From Certhia americana (lineage: Eukaryota; Chordata; Aves; Passeriformes; Certhiidae): 64,000 bases of DNA. The notes under the pieces are model-generated. The model had not been told where the DNA came from and ran no database searches. It saw only the letters and a program-made list of their open reading frames with translations. The stretch is taken from positions 1,222,786-1,286,785 of the forward strand of contig JAGMWU010000036.1 in the NCBI GenBank assembly GCA_018697195.1, read 5' to 3'. The translations under genes were made by a program, and so were the position numbers. How positions within the stretch are numbered: the first letter of the stretch is position 1; every line of letters starts with the position of its first letter. Positions 34,446 through 46,045 of the stretch are shown in pieces.

Positions 34446-35379
34446 TGCACCTCAAGATGCAGCCCCTGAGGGGGGCCCCAGGGCTGTGCAGGCTTCCCTC
34501 CCCTGCTATGATTTTGATGTCCAGGGCAGCAGACCTGCCACCACCCCACCGTGTGTTGGTGGCAGGCTCAGGTGTGACAAGCACACGTGACAAGGACCCC
34601 AAGCCATCCGGTGTGGAAAGCATCCAAGCTGTACTTGGGATTTGGAGGGGGCCAAGGATGTGCTGAGGGCTGAGAGCAGCTTCCTGATGTGGCAGAGCAG
34701 GGCCTGTCTGAGCTGTCTCACGGTCACAGCCCACGAGGACACGATGTTTGCATGATCAGAGGCTGTTCATGGCTCTGTGCCTGTTTCGGGTCTGGGCCTC
34801 CTCTGATAGAGCTGGGCCCAGCCAATCAATTGTGAGCTCTAGGGGTAATCGAGTTCGTCCAGGAAGCATTCCTGGTTGAACTGGAGCAGATACAGCCAGT
34901 TGTTCTGGAGATGTTTCCAGAGACAGAGAACTGCCCGTTAAATGCTTCCAGAGGTTGTCCCTGCCTTCCTACTCCACTGTGCCTGGCGCTCCCTCCTCAG
35001 AGAGCTTCATCCATCGCCACACCTCTGTGCTCCCTGTGCCTGTTTAAGGGCAATCTTTGGCCTCTGGCCCTCTAGGAAGGTTTTCAGCCAACTTTTTTGG
35101 CTCTTCCCAGCCCTTGGCACTGCTTTAGCCTTTCCCTTGGCAGATCCACTTCCCCACACACAGGCTGCTCACGGCGATCAGCTGCATGCCAGAGGGGATG
35201 CTGAGATTCCCTCTGCCTACACCCCCCTGTTTGTTTAACTATTTTGGCAATGGCATTTCTCTGGGTGCTTTTGAAGGATCCTTGTCCTTCCTTATGGGAC
35301 TGGGAGAACTGGGCCTGTATCCTTGTCCCTGAAAGTGTGATTTAACACATTTGTACCAAAACGTACTAAACCTTGCTGG
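34446..35379. other. Intronic sequence, nothing recognised
   Basis: No repeat family or gene could be assigned in this stretch. Confidence 0.5.
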
Positions 35380-35830
35380 TGTCCAGTTCCCCAGGGTGTT
35401 GGGATTGCTGTATCGAGAACCTGTCATTCTCAGTATTTACCACACCACAGCTTCCATGTCAACAGCTAACTCTATTGGAAGCACTTCGGGCTTTCTCCTG
35501 GGTCATTGATAAAAATGTTAAACAGCCCAGAGGCACGAACCACATTTGTTGGCTGCAGCAGAAACAGCCCTGCTCAGATCTCCGGCCGTGCCGTGTCTTC
35601 CTGCCAAGTTTTAATTCATCAAGGATGTCCCACGGTGTCAGTGGAGCCACTGATTTCAGAATCAAAATGTCCCATGTGTTAGCCAGGGAAAGGCTCTGCA
35701 GAGGTTTTGGGGGTGTGACATTAATGCCATTACCCCCCCAGTCAATCTTGTAATTACATCAACAACCCGTACAAGGCTAATTTGCCTTAATCTGTTTTCC
35801 CTAAATGAACCTAGGTTGGCACTACTATCC
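35380..35830 (-). mobile_element. Old CR1-type LINE fragment (reverse-transcriptase region)
   Basis: Translating the minus strand at 35499-35525 gives LFNIFINDP, a well-known CR1/L3 reverse-transcriptase motif. The + strand at 35807-35823 (aacctaggttggcacta) resembles antisense text seen in old amniote CR1 copies. The rest is strongly diverged, so boundaries are rough. It looks much older than the 3'-end stubs elsewhere in the window. Confidence 0.6.
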
Positions 35831-37149
35831 CTACCTTCCTTTAATCCCTCGCTGCCCCAGTCCTGGAGCTGTCACAGCCTTATTTGACTGGCACTGACAT
35901 TGCAATCCTAAAATAGCCACAACTGCCTCATTTAGCAAATGGCTTTTTCCTCCATCTCTGAAACACCCTGTTACCTCATGGTGTGTGAAAAGTGAGCGTT
36001 GAGTGTGCCCCAGCCCATCAGCCCTCTCCCTGTACCCCCTTAGGTAGGTGCTGCCCTGACAGGCTGATTTAGCAATGTTTAACTTTAGTGGCTGCTATTT
36101 AACATCTTGAGTTACTGCTGGAATGGAAAGTATTCCACCATCATCCTCGAAGATGATTACATCACCTGGCTCCTTCCCAAGTACAAAACAGGAATTTGTC
36201 TGCCTTTTCTACAGGCTTGTTGACAATTTGAATGCTCCCAGCCGTCCGGGGCTCGGTGGCATTGTTGGATTACTGCTTTTGGGGCTTCTCCCTCTCCTCC
36301 CTCTCTGTCTGGGAAGCAAGAATACAGCGTCTTTCTTTCCATGGCTTTAATTCTTCTTGCTGACCTCTCCATGTTGTGAATCCAATTAGGGCTGTGGTGG
36401 AGGCTGCAGCTGCTCACTGGGAGCCACTCCACACCTGCCTGGTGCTTGTCCTCTGCACATTCTTCTTGGAGTTTGGGCTTTGGGAGGTTGGAATGGGACT
36501 TGGGGGAGCTTGGCAGAACAAGGGGGTGTCAGATAGGGGGGTTGAGGTATTGATTTGCTGCTGGTGTGAAGCCCCAAGAGATGCTGATCTCACAGGGAGG
36601 GTCACAGATGGTCAAGGAGTGGGGCAAGGGATGTGCTACCAGAGGAGAGAGATGGACCACTCACTTTGGAATAGGAAATGCAGCTTCTGAGGAACTACAC
36701 CTTCTTGGGAAACAAAGGAAAGGAGAGTTCCTTTCTCATTTTGCTTTCAAGGCAAGGAATGGACTGAGACCTTCACAGAAGTATTTTCTCTACAGAGAAA
36801 GGGAGGAGATGAGGTTTTCCAGGATGTGAGAATGGATTTTGAGCAGCAGGAGGTTGCAGAGCTCTCCCAGTCCTGTTGTGATGGTGTATGGAAGATCTCA
36901 GCAGGATGTATGAAGTAACCTGAGAGCAGCCCATGGGAGCCCAGAGGGGAACAGTATCTTCTCATTTATCAGTGTCATGATCCCTTGGGTTGGAGATCTC
37001 AGGTCCAGCAAAATCCAGTAGCAGTTTCCTTATGGAAATGATGGCCATTCCTCAGAGAAACATGAAGGAGTTTTGCATTGCCCCTGTCTGCCACAGCTGC
37101 CACTTTTTTGCCCTTTGCCCCTGTCCCTTTCTCCCCCTGCTCAAGGTCT
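35831..37149. other. Intronic sequence, nothing certain
   Basis: 35831-36130 is AT-richer, with taaaatagccacaactgcc and ggctgctatttaacatcttg. No gene or younger repeat is recognised. Confidence 0.4.
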
Positions 37150-37260
37150 CGCAGTGGTTTGGGTTGGAGGGGACCTTGAAGATGACACAGAGCTGCAGGG
37201 ATGGTCTGTGCCTCACTTCACACTCTGGCACAGGCTGCTCCCTCCATCCCATTGTGCTGG
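37150..37260 (-). mobile_element. CR1 3' stub (antisense)
   Basis: It contains gcagtggtttgggttggagg, ggaccttgaagatgacacag and ctggcacaggctgctccctc, a shortened reverse-complement CR1 end. Confidence 0.78.
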
Positions 37261-37567
37261 GATCAGAGAGGAGATGGTGATCAGCACCACCTGGGGGTGG
37301 TGTCCCCTCTGTCCCTCCGGGGCACAGGGACACTCAGTAACACAGCTGCTTTCCTGGAGCTGATGTGTACCCAGGAGAAAATCTCCCCCTGACTTATTTT
37401 TACAGATGAAACAGCATTTTGGATCAAACACCACATTCCTGATGCTGCTACACCCATGTGAGCAGGGAATAGCAGCTCTGGCAGCATCCTGTGCTGATGC
37501 TGGTGGGAGAGCAGCATTTATTCCTCTCTCTCCTTTGTTGGCCTCCTTTTCCCCCGCTCCCCCCTTC

Positions 37568-37595
37568 TTTTTTTTTTTTTTTTTTTTTTTTTTTT
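37568..37595. repeat. Poly-T run (28 T)
   Basis: An uninterrupted run of 28 T after ccccttc. It could be the poly-A tail of a minus-strand retrocopy, but no retrocopy body is recognised on its 3' side. Slippage of a shorter run is an alternative. Confidence 0.95.
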
Positions 37596-37599
37596 CTGA

Positions 37600-38335
37600 G
37601 AAAAGTGGTAAACATTAATAGGAGCTGGAATGAATAGCTGGGATTCAGGCCCGGGATTCCAGGATTTTAACTCATTATTGCCATAAAATGAAGGGAATGT
37701 GGGGTTTTGCCATTAGTTTTTTCCTTTGATTGAAAGTGCTCAGAGATCTTGGGGGGCAAGGAGGATTTTTCCTTGAATTCCTCACAGTGCTGGATTTTTA
37801 TGGGGCAAGAAAAGAATATTCTTCATCATACGTAACTTGAGGAAAATTGGAGAAAATACTGATTTTGAGGATTTTTTCTTTTTCATTTGAAATTTTTCAG
37901 CAAGTTGGGCCAAAGCCAAGAGATTGTGTTGAACATTTAAATTTGGGAAATATCCTCTGACATTCTCTGTGCTGATTTAAAGTTTTTCTGATGTCAGATG
38001 AGTCAGATGTGCTCAGTAAGAGCACAGCTCTTTGATTTTAGCCACACAAGGTAAAAACCTTACAGAGAATTTAATCTATAAGCCATGATTAGCTTAATTA
38101 GCTCCAGGGAAACTCATTATTGTTCCCCATATGCCTTAGAAATGTAATCTATCACTGGGAAGTGTACAGAAAAGTCCCCATAAAGGTTGGGAAATGGAAT
38201 CAAAGTGTTCATAGCTCATACAATGGCTCTGTTAACACAAACCAAACTTCAAACGAGGTTTAATTAGGTTTGGCCAAGGAAAATACACTTTCATTGTCAT
38301 GTTCTGAAGGAGACATAGCACTTAAGTTTGGTGGC
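37600..38335. other. AT-rich repeat-free block, candidate conserved element
   Basis: About 730 bp with sustained AT richness and clusters of homeodomain-like cores: gattagcttaattagctcc (38087-38105), ggtttaattaggtttggcc (38258-38276) and ctgttaacacaaacc. It is the longest such block in the window and has no CR1. Conservation is inferred, not measured. Confidence 0.4.
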
Positions 38336-40849
38336 ACTGCTTTGTTATGCCCGGTCCTTGTCTGTGTGGTTGGGACTTAAAACACCTCCTGCCTCCCCCT
38401 CCAGACCCTTCCCCATCATTGAGGATGTTCTTTGGATGCTCCCTAAGAGTTTAAACAGAGGAGGCTCTGAACCACATCCTTGATTTCTCCCTACTGTGAG
38501 CTCTAGCAGGAGTTTTCCCCCCACAAGGAAGCAGCCCCCTGCCCCACCGGCTTGGAGGGTTTTGCTGGAGTCCAAGTAGTGGGGAAACTGTTTGTAGTGC
38601 CAGAAAAATCAGTGGTTTTCAGGATGGCATAATCCTGAAGACTGGAAAATGGGGAACAGGTAATATCATGAGCAGGAAAGCAGAAGTCATTGGGTGTGGA
38701 GAGCAGCCTGGGAGGGGGAGGCAGGAAAAGGTTGTGGTCAGGTCTGGAGCCACCAGCTCTATGTGTTGGCACCCAAAAGGGGATTTATGTGAACACATTG
38801 TGACAACCTGTGAAGCCTTTCCAGGTTTCTGCAGCAAGGTCTTCAAAAACTGAGATCTCTTCTCCTCAGCATGTTGAAATGACACCTGCCAAGGTGTTGG
38901 TGTCTTCACAGAGTCCTTGGAGGTGAACCAGGGATTTTGGCTTTGCTCCTTGTGTCAGAAACTGGAGAGCCCTTAACAAAAACTGATGTTCTCAGTTGGC
39001 CGGTGAAAATCTTCATGTTTGAGTGTAAGGTTCTGCTCCCCAGGCACTTGGGCTGGCCCTCAGCTTCATGAAGGGCCGTGGGTACCACAGTGATGCTGTG
39101 CCAGCAGCCAGGGATGGGCATCCCTGCACCATGAAGTGAGGGCCCCCTTGGAGATCCACAGGCTGGAGATAACTCCTAAGGCCAGGAGCAAATTCAAACT
39201 GTATTTTGAGGGAATATCTTCAGGATTTGGGGGCTGACAGTTGTCAACAATGACAGCCTCCTGCCTTTAGAGTCTTTTGGCACTTTCAGACTGTTGGCAC
39301 TTCCGGAGCTTACAGAGACTCTGTGTTCAAGACCATTGTTAAAGCTGAAACCACAGCCAGCAGTTTCCTTCCAAAACATTATGATCCCAAGAGTTCTGTG
39401 GTTGTTATACCCGCAGCTGGACAGGAACAGGAGCAGAGTGAACAAGAAATGACCACGTGAGAAAGGGTTTGTCATTCAAACTATCAAAATGCCCAAATTT
39501 TCCAGGTTAGCCAGAATTACAGTGCAGCCTGAAGAGGAGCCTGTGGAGCAGAGTAACACTCTTGCTTTGCTCTCCATGGCACTTCTTCCAGCCTGGATGG
39601 CTTTGGAAAAGATTGTAGTGACTTCTGAAGGAAGTTCTGCAGGAACAGCAGCCAGCACACTCCATGGAATGTCCCAGATCTGCCTTTTTATGGCCTGGGC
39701 TGTGCGGGAGGCTCCAGAGGGAGGCAGGAAGGAGCTGTGCAGCATCAGGGCTGTGTTGGCTCTTGGGTAGCAGGGAGTGGTTCCCATCACACTGTTCCTC
39801 TTTGTGCCTGCCCCTCAGGACAGCTCTGCCTGGGCAGGGTGTCTGCATGCCCCTGTGACACGCAGAATGGCTGGATGGGGGCTGGTGCTCCAGGCAGTAG
39901 CCTGAAGTGCCCATGTCTGTGGAACAGGAAGGATGCAGGGCATTGCTGGGCATCAGACCCTTAACCTGGAATTTCTGGGGGCTGATCTCTCTCCTGAGAC
40001 AATGCAGTGGAAACCGACTTTGTTTCCCAAGCCTTTCTCTGCCCCTTTCCCTGCCCTTCCTTTTACCTTATTCCTCATCTCATGTCCTGGTGACAGTTCT
40101 GCAGTATCTGTCCATATTGCTGTCATTACAGTCCCAGAGGATTATTTTGGCAGGTTCCCTGTTCACTCTCACCTAGAAGGTTTGGGATCCTACAGAACCA
40201 CCTTTGGCTCTCAGGGATCTCAAGGAAGGAGAAGGAGAAGGTGATTCCTCTGGATGCCCAGGCAGTGGAAGCTGCTCCCTCATGCCAGCCAGCTCCCAGA
40301 GGATTCCCTGAGCTGAAGGCAGGAAGCTCAGGAGGGTTTATCCCAGTGAAATACTCCTGCTGCAGACCTTTCCTTGCAGCACGGTGAGCAAAATGAATTC
40401 TGAGCCGTTCAGTGCATCCATGAGCCTCATTAATAAAACAGAATGAGGAAAAGCTGGGAAAACAGGAATAGAAGAAACGTTTGGGGAATGACTCATACAC
40501 AGAGAAGCTTCTCATTCCCCTTTCCCTACAGTGCACCCCAGTGATGGATTAAAGCCTGCCTGCCTTTGTCTGTGCAGTGCAGTTTGTCCTGGTATGGGGA
40601 CAGTGAGCACTGCCATTCTGTCACCTTCACAGGTACCATCACCTGCCTCAGCTTCCACATGGATCCAGGCAGGAATGGTGCTGGTTTACTCTCAATTTAC
40701 ACCCTGGGAGTGAACCTGTGGCAACAAATGAAAAATAAGAGACGAGGGAGGCATTGTAGGAAAAATAATCTCCAGGTATTCTCCAGCTTGCTTTTCCATC
40801 CAGGCAAATCCGAGCCTGAGGAGCTTCCTGGAGTATGTCCAGAGACAGG
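38336..40849. other. Intronic sequence, nothing certain
   Basis: Unique-looking sequence of mixed composition with no assigned repeat. A short AT-rich piece near 40385-40450 (catgagcctcattaataaaa) might be conserved. Confidence 0.4.
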
Positions 40850-41303
40850 AATAGAGCTGGGGAAAGGTCTGGAGCATGAGTCTGGTGAGGAGTGGCTGAG
40901 GGACTTGGGGGGGGGGGGGGTCAGCCTGGAGAAAAGGAGGCTCAGGGGGGACCCTCTGGCTCTGCACACCTCCCTGACATGAGGGCACAGCCAGAGGGGG
41001 ATCAAGCTCTGCTCCCAGGGAGCAAGGGATGGTACGAGAGGAATCAGCCTCAAGTTGTGCCAGGGCAGATTTAGTTGGATATTAGGGAAATTTCTTCATG
41101 GAAAGGATGGTCCGGCATTGGTACAGGCTGCCCGGGGAAGTTGTGGAGTCCCCATCCCTAGAGGGGATTAAACTCCCTAGAGGTGTTTAAACAAGAACTG
41201 GATGTAGCACTTGGGGACGTGTTTAGTGGTGGATGTGACAGTGCTGGGTTAATGATTAGCCTTGATGATCTTGGAGGGCTTTTCCAGCCATAGGGATTTT
41301 ATA
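40850..41303 (+). mobile_element. CR1 LINE fragment with internal G14
   Basis: A 450-bp copy: cagcctggagaaaaggaggc, tctgctcccagggagcaagg, tttagttggatattagggaa, ggtacaggctgcccggggaa, cacttggggacgtgtttagt, ending ggagggcttttccagccata. It carries a 14-G run (40907-40920), and tccctagaggggattaaac is followed by a second tccctagaggtg (about 41156-41187), a small local duplication. Confidence 0.95.
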
Positions 41304-41513
41304 AAAGGAAATGGCAGGAGGGTCTGGTTCACCCTCAGTGAGTGCTTACTCTGGTTGGTGTTCCTGCTTTCTGAAGGGGATTATGAAGCAGGAGAGGAAT
41401 GTCACTCTGCCCAGTGTTCACTCACGTTGTCACCATGTGTACTGCTAATCTGGAAACAGAGTGACAAATCTGAGCATGTGTATCTTCATGATACCCTATA
41501 ATTAGAATAGGTC

Positions 41514-41526
41514 TTTTTTTTTTTTT
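41514..41526. repeat. Poly-T run (13 T)
   Basis: Thirteen T followed by gtttctttttcttg. No element body is recognised next to it. Confidence 0.9.
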
Positions 41527-41904
41527 GTTTCTTTTTCTTGAAAGTTTTGCTGTCTGGCACAGATGGAAGTGATCCCAGTTTGTTTTTGTGTCTCTTGAAT
41601 TAGAGCATGGCTGCTCTTTCCAGGATTTCCACGGCAAAAATATTCACATGGGGATCTGCCCGACACACAGGGTGGGTCCCCTGGGATGTGATTTTGGGTG
41701 TATTTGGCTCTCTGCCCCTTTGCAGGAGCTGTGGTGGGGATTTACTCTTGTCCAAGGGCTGGTTTTCCAGCAAGGCAGACAAGGAATGGGTGAGAGCATG
41801 GCATGAAAGGGGACACGTGGGAAAACAGTTGGAGCAGAGTGTGCAAATCTGAGCAGAGGGTTCAAACTGAAACCAGCTGCAGGTTTGCTGCTCAGTCCTT
41901 CCTA

Positions 41905-42090
41905 AAGAATCCTGGAATTCTTGGGTTAAAGGGACCTTAAACAACCCTATCCAGGGCTACCTCCTGCCACACCTTGTCTTGGGAATCTCCAGCATACCTT
42001 CCACTATCCCAGGCTGCTCCGAGCCCTGTCCAACCTGGCCTTGGACACTTCCAGGGATGGGGCAGCCACAGCTTCTCTGGGCAAACAAGA
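41905..42090 (-). mobile_element. CR1 LINE 3' fragment (antisense)
   Basis: It contains aagaatcctggaattcttgg, aaagggaccttaaacaaccc, ccactatcccaggctgctcc, cttggacacttccagggatg and gggcagccacagcttctctg. Confidence 0.93.
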
Positions 42091-44396
42091 AGAGAGGCTG
42101 TGATGTTTCTGTGGCAGCAGAATTCCTCCCTCCATCCCAGGTTTCCTGACCCCAGACTCAGAAGGGCTGTGGGGAGCTCAGGAGGGCTTTGCCAAGCCAG
42201 GGGTGGGGGAGCAGGACACATGGGACCACCAAAATTGTGCCAGACCAACTGTTTCATACATTTTGGGGGTGCCCCCTGCCCTTGATGGGGTTTCCATGGA
42301 AACCAGAGTAGTGATTTCCTGCATGCTGATGTACTGGAAGGCCAAAAGCAAAGGTGGGAGGGAGGAAGCAGAGGACAGTGGGCATTTGGCCCTCCCTGGG
42401 GACGCTCAGCCCCAAAAGATGGAGGAGGGAAGGAGCACATCTTGCTACCCTGAGCATCAGGAAGACATTGTGATGTCCCTGGTGCTCAGAGCATGGAAGG
42501 GGCTTTGTGGGGGCAGCGTCCCTGCGGGTGGGTGGGTGGGAGTCTGGTGTGTGTCAGCTCAGGCTGTGGAGCCCAACAAGCTTGCAGTGAGCTTGCAAGG
42601 ATGCAGCACCATGACAGAGCTCCATGGGAGCCCAGGGAGCTCACTAATAAGCAGGATTCATTAATTAGCCTGGGAGGAGCTGCAGCAGCAGTGCTCTTGG
42701 TGTGTAATCTATGGCCTGTCTGTGTGCAGAGGCGGGGGGATCAGGGCAGGGCTGAGACCCCAGGAAGGCTGAGGTGACACCCCTGGAACACAGACACGTG
42801 CATCCAGGTCCACCAGGAGGGTGGGATGCCTCAGGCAGCTGCTGGGTCCCCACACAGGCACATCTGGCCCACATCTGGTGCCAAGGACAAGGCTTGTACG
42901 GGTCCCAGGTATCAAATCCTGCTGGCTGCCTGCATCCTCCTTGGAGCGTGGGTGTGTCCTTCTCTCGTGCTCTGTGGGTGTGTGGCATTGCCCTGGCACT
43001 GCTGCATCTGCACCCCGGGCTGATGTCCCCGTGTCCCCGCTGTCACCCGCTGCCTTTGAACCCACCCGGCCGGGTTGTGGCTGCAGTGCTGGAGCTGCTA
43101 GCAGACTGGAAATGTCTTTTGTCAAAGCTTGAGATGCCTCCAACCTCCTTTAATTAAAGACAATTACTGCTTTCAGCCCCTCTTCACAGCTCAGTTGGGT
43201 TGTTTGCAAACACACAGCTGCGGGAGGCTTTGTGCCCCTCTCCCAGTCCTGCTTCCCTGGAGACGCACAGAGGTTTCTTTCTGATCAGCATTAGGCTGGC
43301 GAGCAGCTGAGGGAGAGGAGGGGGTGTCCCGGGCTCCTGGGGTGGTTCCTGGAGCAGCCCTGCCTGCTCCTGTCCAGCTTTTTCTGCCAAACCTGCCTGG
43401 TGGGAGCAGTGGCTGCTGCCAGAGGCGTGGAGGGAGCACAGGGGGAAAGTGGGAATGGCCAGGTTTGGGCTGCAGAGAAGGTGAGTCTTGCCTGGCTGCA
43501 GAGCAGACCTCGCAGTTCTGGATGCTCTGCTTTTCAATAACACTGAGTTAGCCGTGACTCTGCATCCCCTTCCTGCAGGAGCTGCACGGGCTGCCCAAAT
43601 CTGGGCTTCCTCACCCAAAACATGCTCGGAAGAACAAAAATCTGAACACCTCCCCCTCCCTGTAAGCAATAAGCCCCTTTCTGTGCTTGAATAAAGCAAA
43701 GGCAGCCAAACGGAGCTCGACCAAACTTTCCAAACAGTCAGGGCTGGCAGGAGAACAAGCAGCATCCATCCACTGCAGCCCTTTGGGATGCTGTTTCCAA
43801 AAATACAAGCCCCGGCGCGTGAGGCTGTCTTGGAGCCCTGGCTCTTGTGCAGCCCCCGCCTGGCTTGGCAGCACCGGGGCCAACCCTGAGCGCTGCCAGG
43901 GCCATGGCTTCTCCCTTTTCAGGTGCTAATGGTGTCCTCGGGGACAGCTCGGGAGGGAGAGGCCAGCGGGGCGGCCTCTGCCTGCCTTGGAAGCGTTTGG
44001 TTGTTAAATGTGAATGGTAAGTGCTCTGCCTTGGGGCTCAGGGGAGCCAAGATCCTTTTTGAGCCTCTAACAGCCTGACACCGCTCTGTCTTCTCAAATT
44101 CATTTTGCAGCTCCGATTCCCTGGCGAGCAGTAATCACTGGGCTGAGCATGAAGGGAAACATACCCCTCAAATGGGAAGCCCAGAAGCTCTTTCCCCTTA
44201 AACAGCCTCTCTGTGGACATCTTTGATCGGTTTTGGGGTGGTTTCTTATTCCACAGAAGGCTCTGGGAGGCCAGCAGAGGATTGGATTAGCCTCCTAGGA
44301 CAGGTTTAAATGCCGTGATTTAGCAGAGGGAGTGGTGGGCAGGGTCAGGTACACAGTGCAGGGGAAAGGACCAGGGCTTCAGAGATCCTGCTCCTG
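42091..44396. other. Intronic sequence with G4 motif and AT-rich cores
   Basis: No repeat family is recognised. 42640-42680 (ctaataagcaggattcatta, attagcctggg) and 43085-43200 (cctttaattaaagacaatta, tttgtcaaagcttgagatgc) look like candidate conserved cores. 43015-43080 is CpG-rich. Confidence 0.4.
42526..42540 (+). other. Perfect G-quadruplex motif with 1-nt loops
   Basis: GGGTGGGTGGGTGGG on the + (coding, non-template) strand. Four G3 tracts with single-T loops are the classic very stable parallel G-quadruplex pattern. It would also occur in the EPHB2 pre-mRNA. Confidence 0.9.
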
Positions 44397-44745
44397 TGGT
44401 CATGTCTGTGGGATGCTGAAGTGACAGGGACACAGTCCATACTCTGCAGTGTGACATCACAGGATGTTCAGGGCCACAGTGTGACATCATGGGATGCTGG
44501 GGTTCCAGGGACAGATTTCATGGTTTATAGTGTGACATCATGGGATGCTGGGGTCTCAGGGGCACAGCCCATGGTTCATGGTGGGACATCACGGAATGCT
44601 GGGGGGTCTGGGAATATAGGCGGCACTCCTTAGTGTGACATCATGGGATGCTGGGAGCCTTGGGACACAGTTCCCACTGCACAGTGTGACATCATGGAAT
44701 GCTGGGGTTCCAGGGACAGAGTCCAGGTTCCTCAGTGCAGTCTCC
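44397..44745 (+). repeat. 51-bp minisatellite, about 6-7 units
   Basis: Units start with agtgtgacatcatgggatgc at 44478, 44529, 44580 (diverged), 44632 and 44683, with partial units at 44397, 44448 and 44734. Spacings are 51, 51, 52 and 51 bp; one unit near 44448 is shortened to 30 bp. As 51 is a multiple of three, ORFs through it show a 17-residue period (VTSWDAG), which is not evidence of coding. Confidence 0.93.
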
Positions 44746-45299
44746 ATAGTGCTGAGGGTCCTGCTGCTCTCATGGGGAGATGGCATCTGTCCCTTGCCCC
44801 TCAGTCTCTCAGTCTGGCAGCCCCTTCACATTCAGTTCCAGGTGTTGGCACTGTTGACATGGTTCACCAGGAATTGTGTGTAGGAGCATGGACATCCACC
44901 AGCTTTTCTCCTGGGAAGCTGTTGGCTGCAGCTCTTGGTAGCTGGAAGTCCCAAGGGTGTGCCAAGCAATTGGTCTGAAACATCCACGGTGTCCACGATG
45001 TGTTGGGCAGGACGATGTGTGAGGAATAAACATGATCTTTCCTGGAATACCCTGGTGTTGGTTGGTCTGCAGAGCTCTGTACTGGCCAGACAGTAGAGAA
45101 ATAAGGGGTGGATGAGTGATGATTCTTCCTGTCCCCTGCTGTGCTGTTCATATTTCCAGTGCCCAGGGTGCCTGTGGTGGTAAGTTATGCAATTTAATTA
45201 TGCACCACGTTAAAAAATATGTCCTTGCACACTATATGAAATTGCAAGCTATCTATTGCCATTCATGTCTGCCATACTCCTGATGGCTTTATATCTCTC

Positions 45300-45880
45300 C
45301 CTGAGTGGCCTCTTTTCACATGGAAGCCCTGAGTTGATTTGCTCTCCATGTGGAGGCTGCTCTGTGTCCCTAAACATTTTTATCAGCTCCCTCATGCCCT
45401 TGTTTCAGGATGACTGCCACTGCCAGCATGTTCAAGGTGTGGTTCCATGCATGGCTTAATGACATTCCTGCTCTGCACTTCATAATTCCTTACATTTTCT
45501 CATTTTTTTTGATGATGGATGAGCTCTGAACTGATGTTTTCAGAGCATTATCTCTAGTGCTGTGAGATCCCCTCCCTGCATGTTAATAGCTAATTTAGTA
45601 CCCATCATTGTGTTTGTATAATTAGGGCTCTTTTCCCCAAAGTGCATTTGTTTCCTTTTGTCACCACTGAATTTCATTTGCCGTGTTCTTGCCCAGTCAT
45701 TCAGCACCTGGAGATCTTCCTGTCACTCTCTGCCAGTGACTGCAGCTCTGGCAAAGCCTGCTGATCTGGGGATGCCAGGAGGCTGTCCTGTGTCACTTGT
45801 CACCCTCTGCCCCTTCCCAGGGGGTGCTCAGGGCAGCTCCTTGTTCAGCATCATCAGGACTGACATCTTTGGCATCCACC
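45300..45880 (-). mobile_element. Old CR1-type LINE fragment (antisense)
   Basis: 45655-45700 reads caccactgaatttcatttgc and cttgcccagtcattcagcac. This is the antisense of the CR1 text that encodes D-W-A, then the M-K-F-N stretch after the reverse-transcriptase core. Flanking pieces (ctaatttagtacccatcatt, ccccaaagtgcatttgtttc, gttttcagagcattatct) follow the order expected in ancient amniote CR1 copies. It is strongly diverged and the outer limits are approximate. Confidence 0.75.
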
Positions 45881-46045
45881 TCAGTCTGTGCCTATCTGGG
45901 GATGGAATCCCTCCTTTGTGAAGTGGGGTCACCCTGATGGATGGCTCTGGGAGAGGAGGTGACTGAGGGGACACTTATCACAGTTACAGCTTCCTCGTGA
46001 AGGCAGAGGAGAGGCAGGCACTGATCTGTGCTGATCTCTGTGACC

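Noticed and set aside
44421..44633. ORF with repeated VTSWDAG peptide
   Set aside because: The 51-bp minisatellite period equals 17 codons, so the repeat peptide follows from the DNA repeat.
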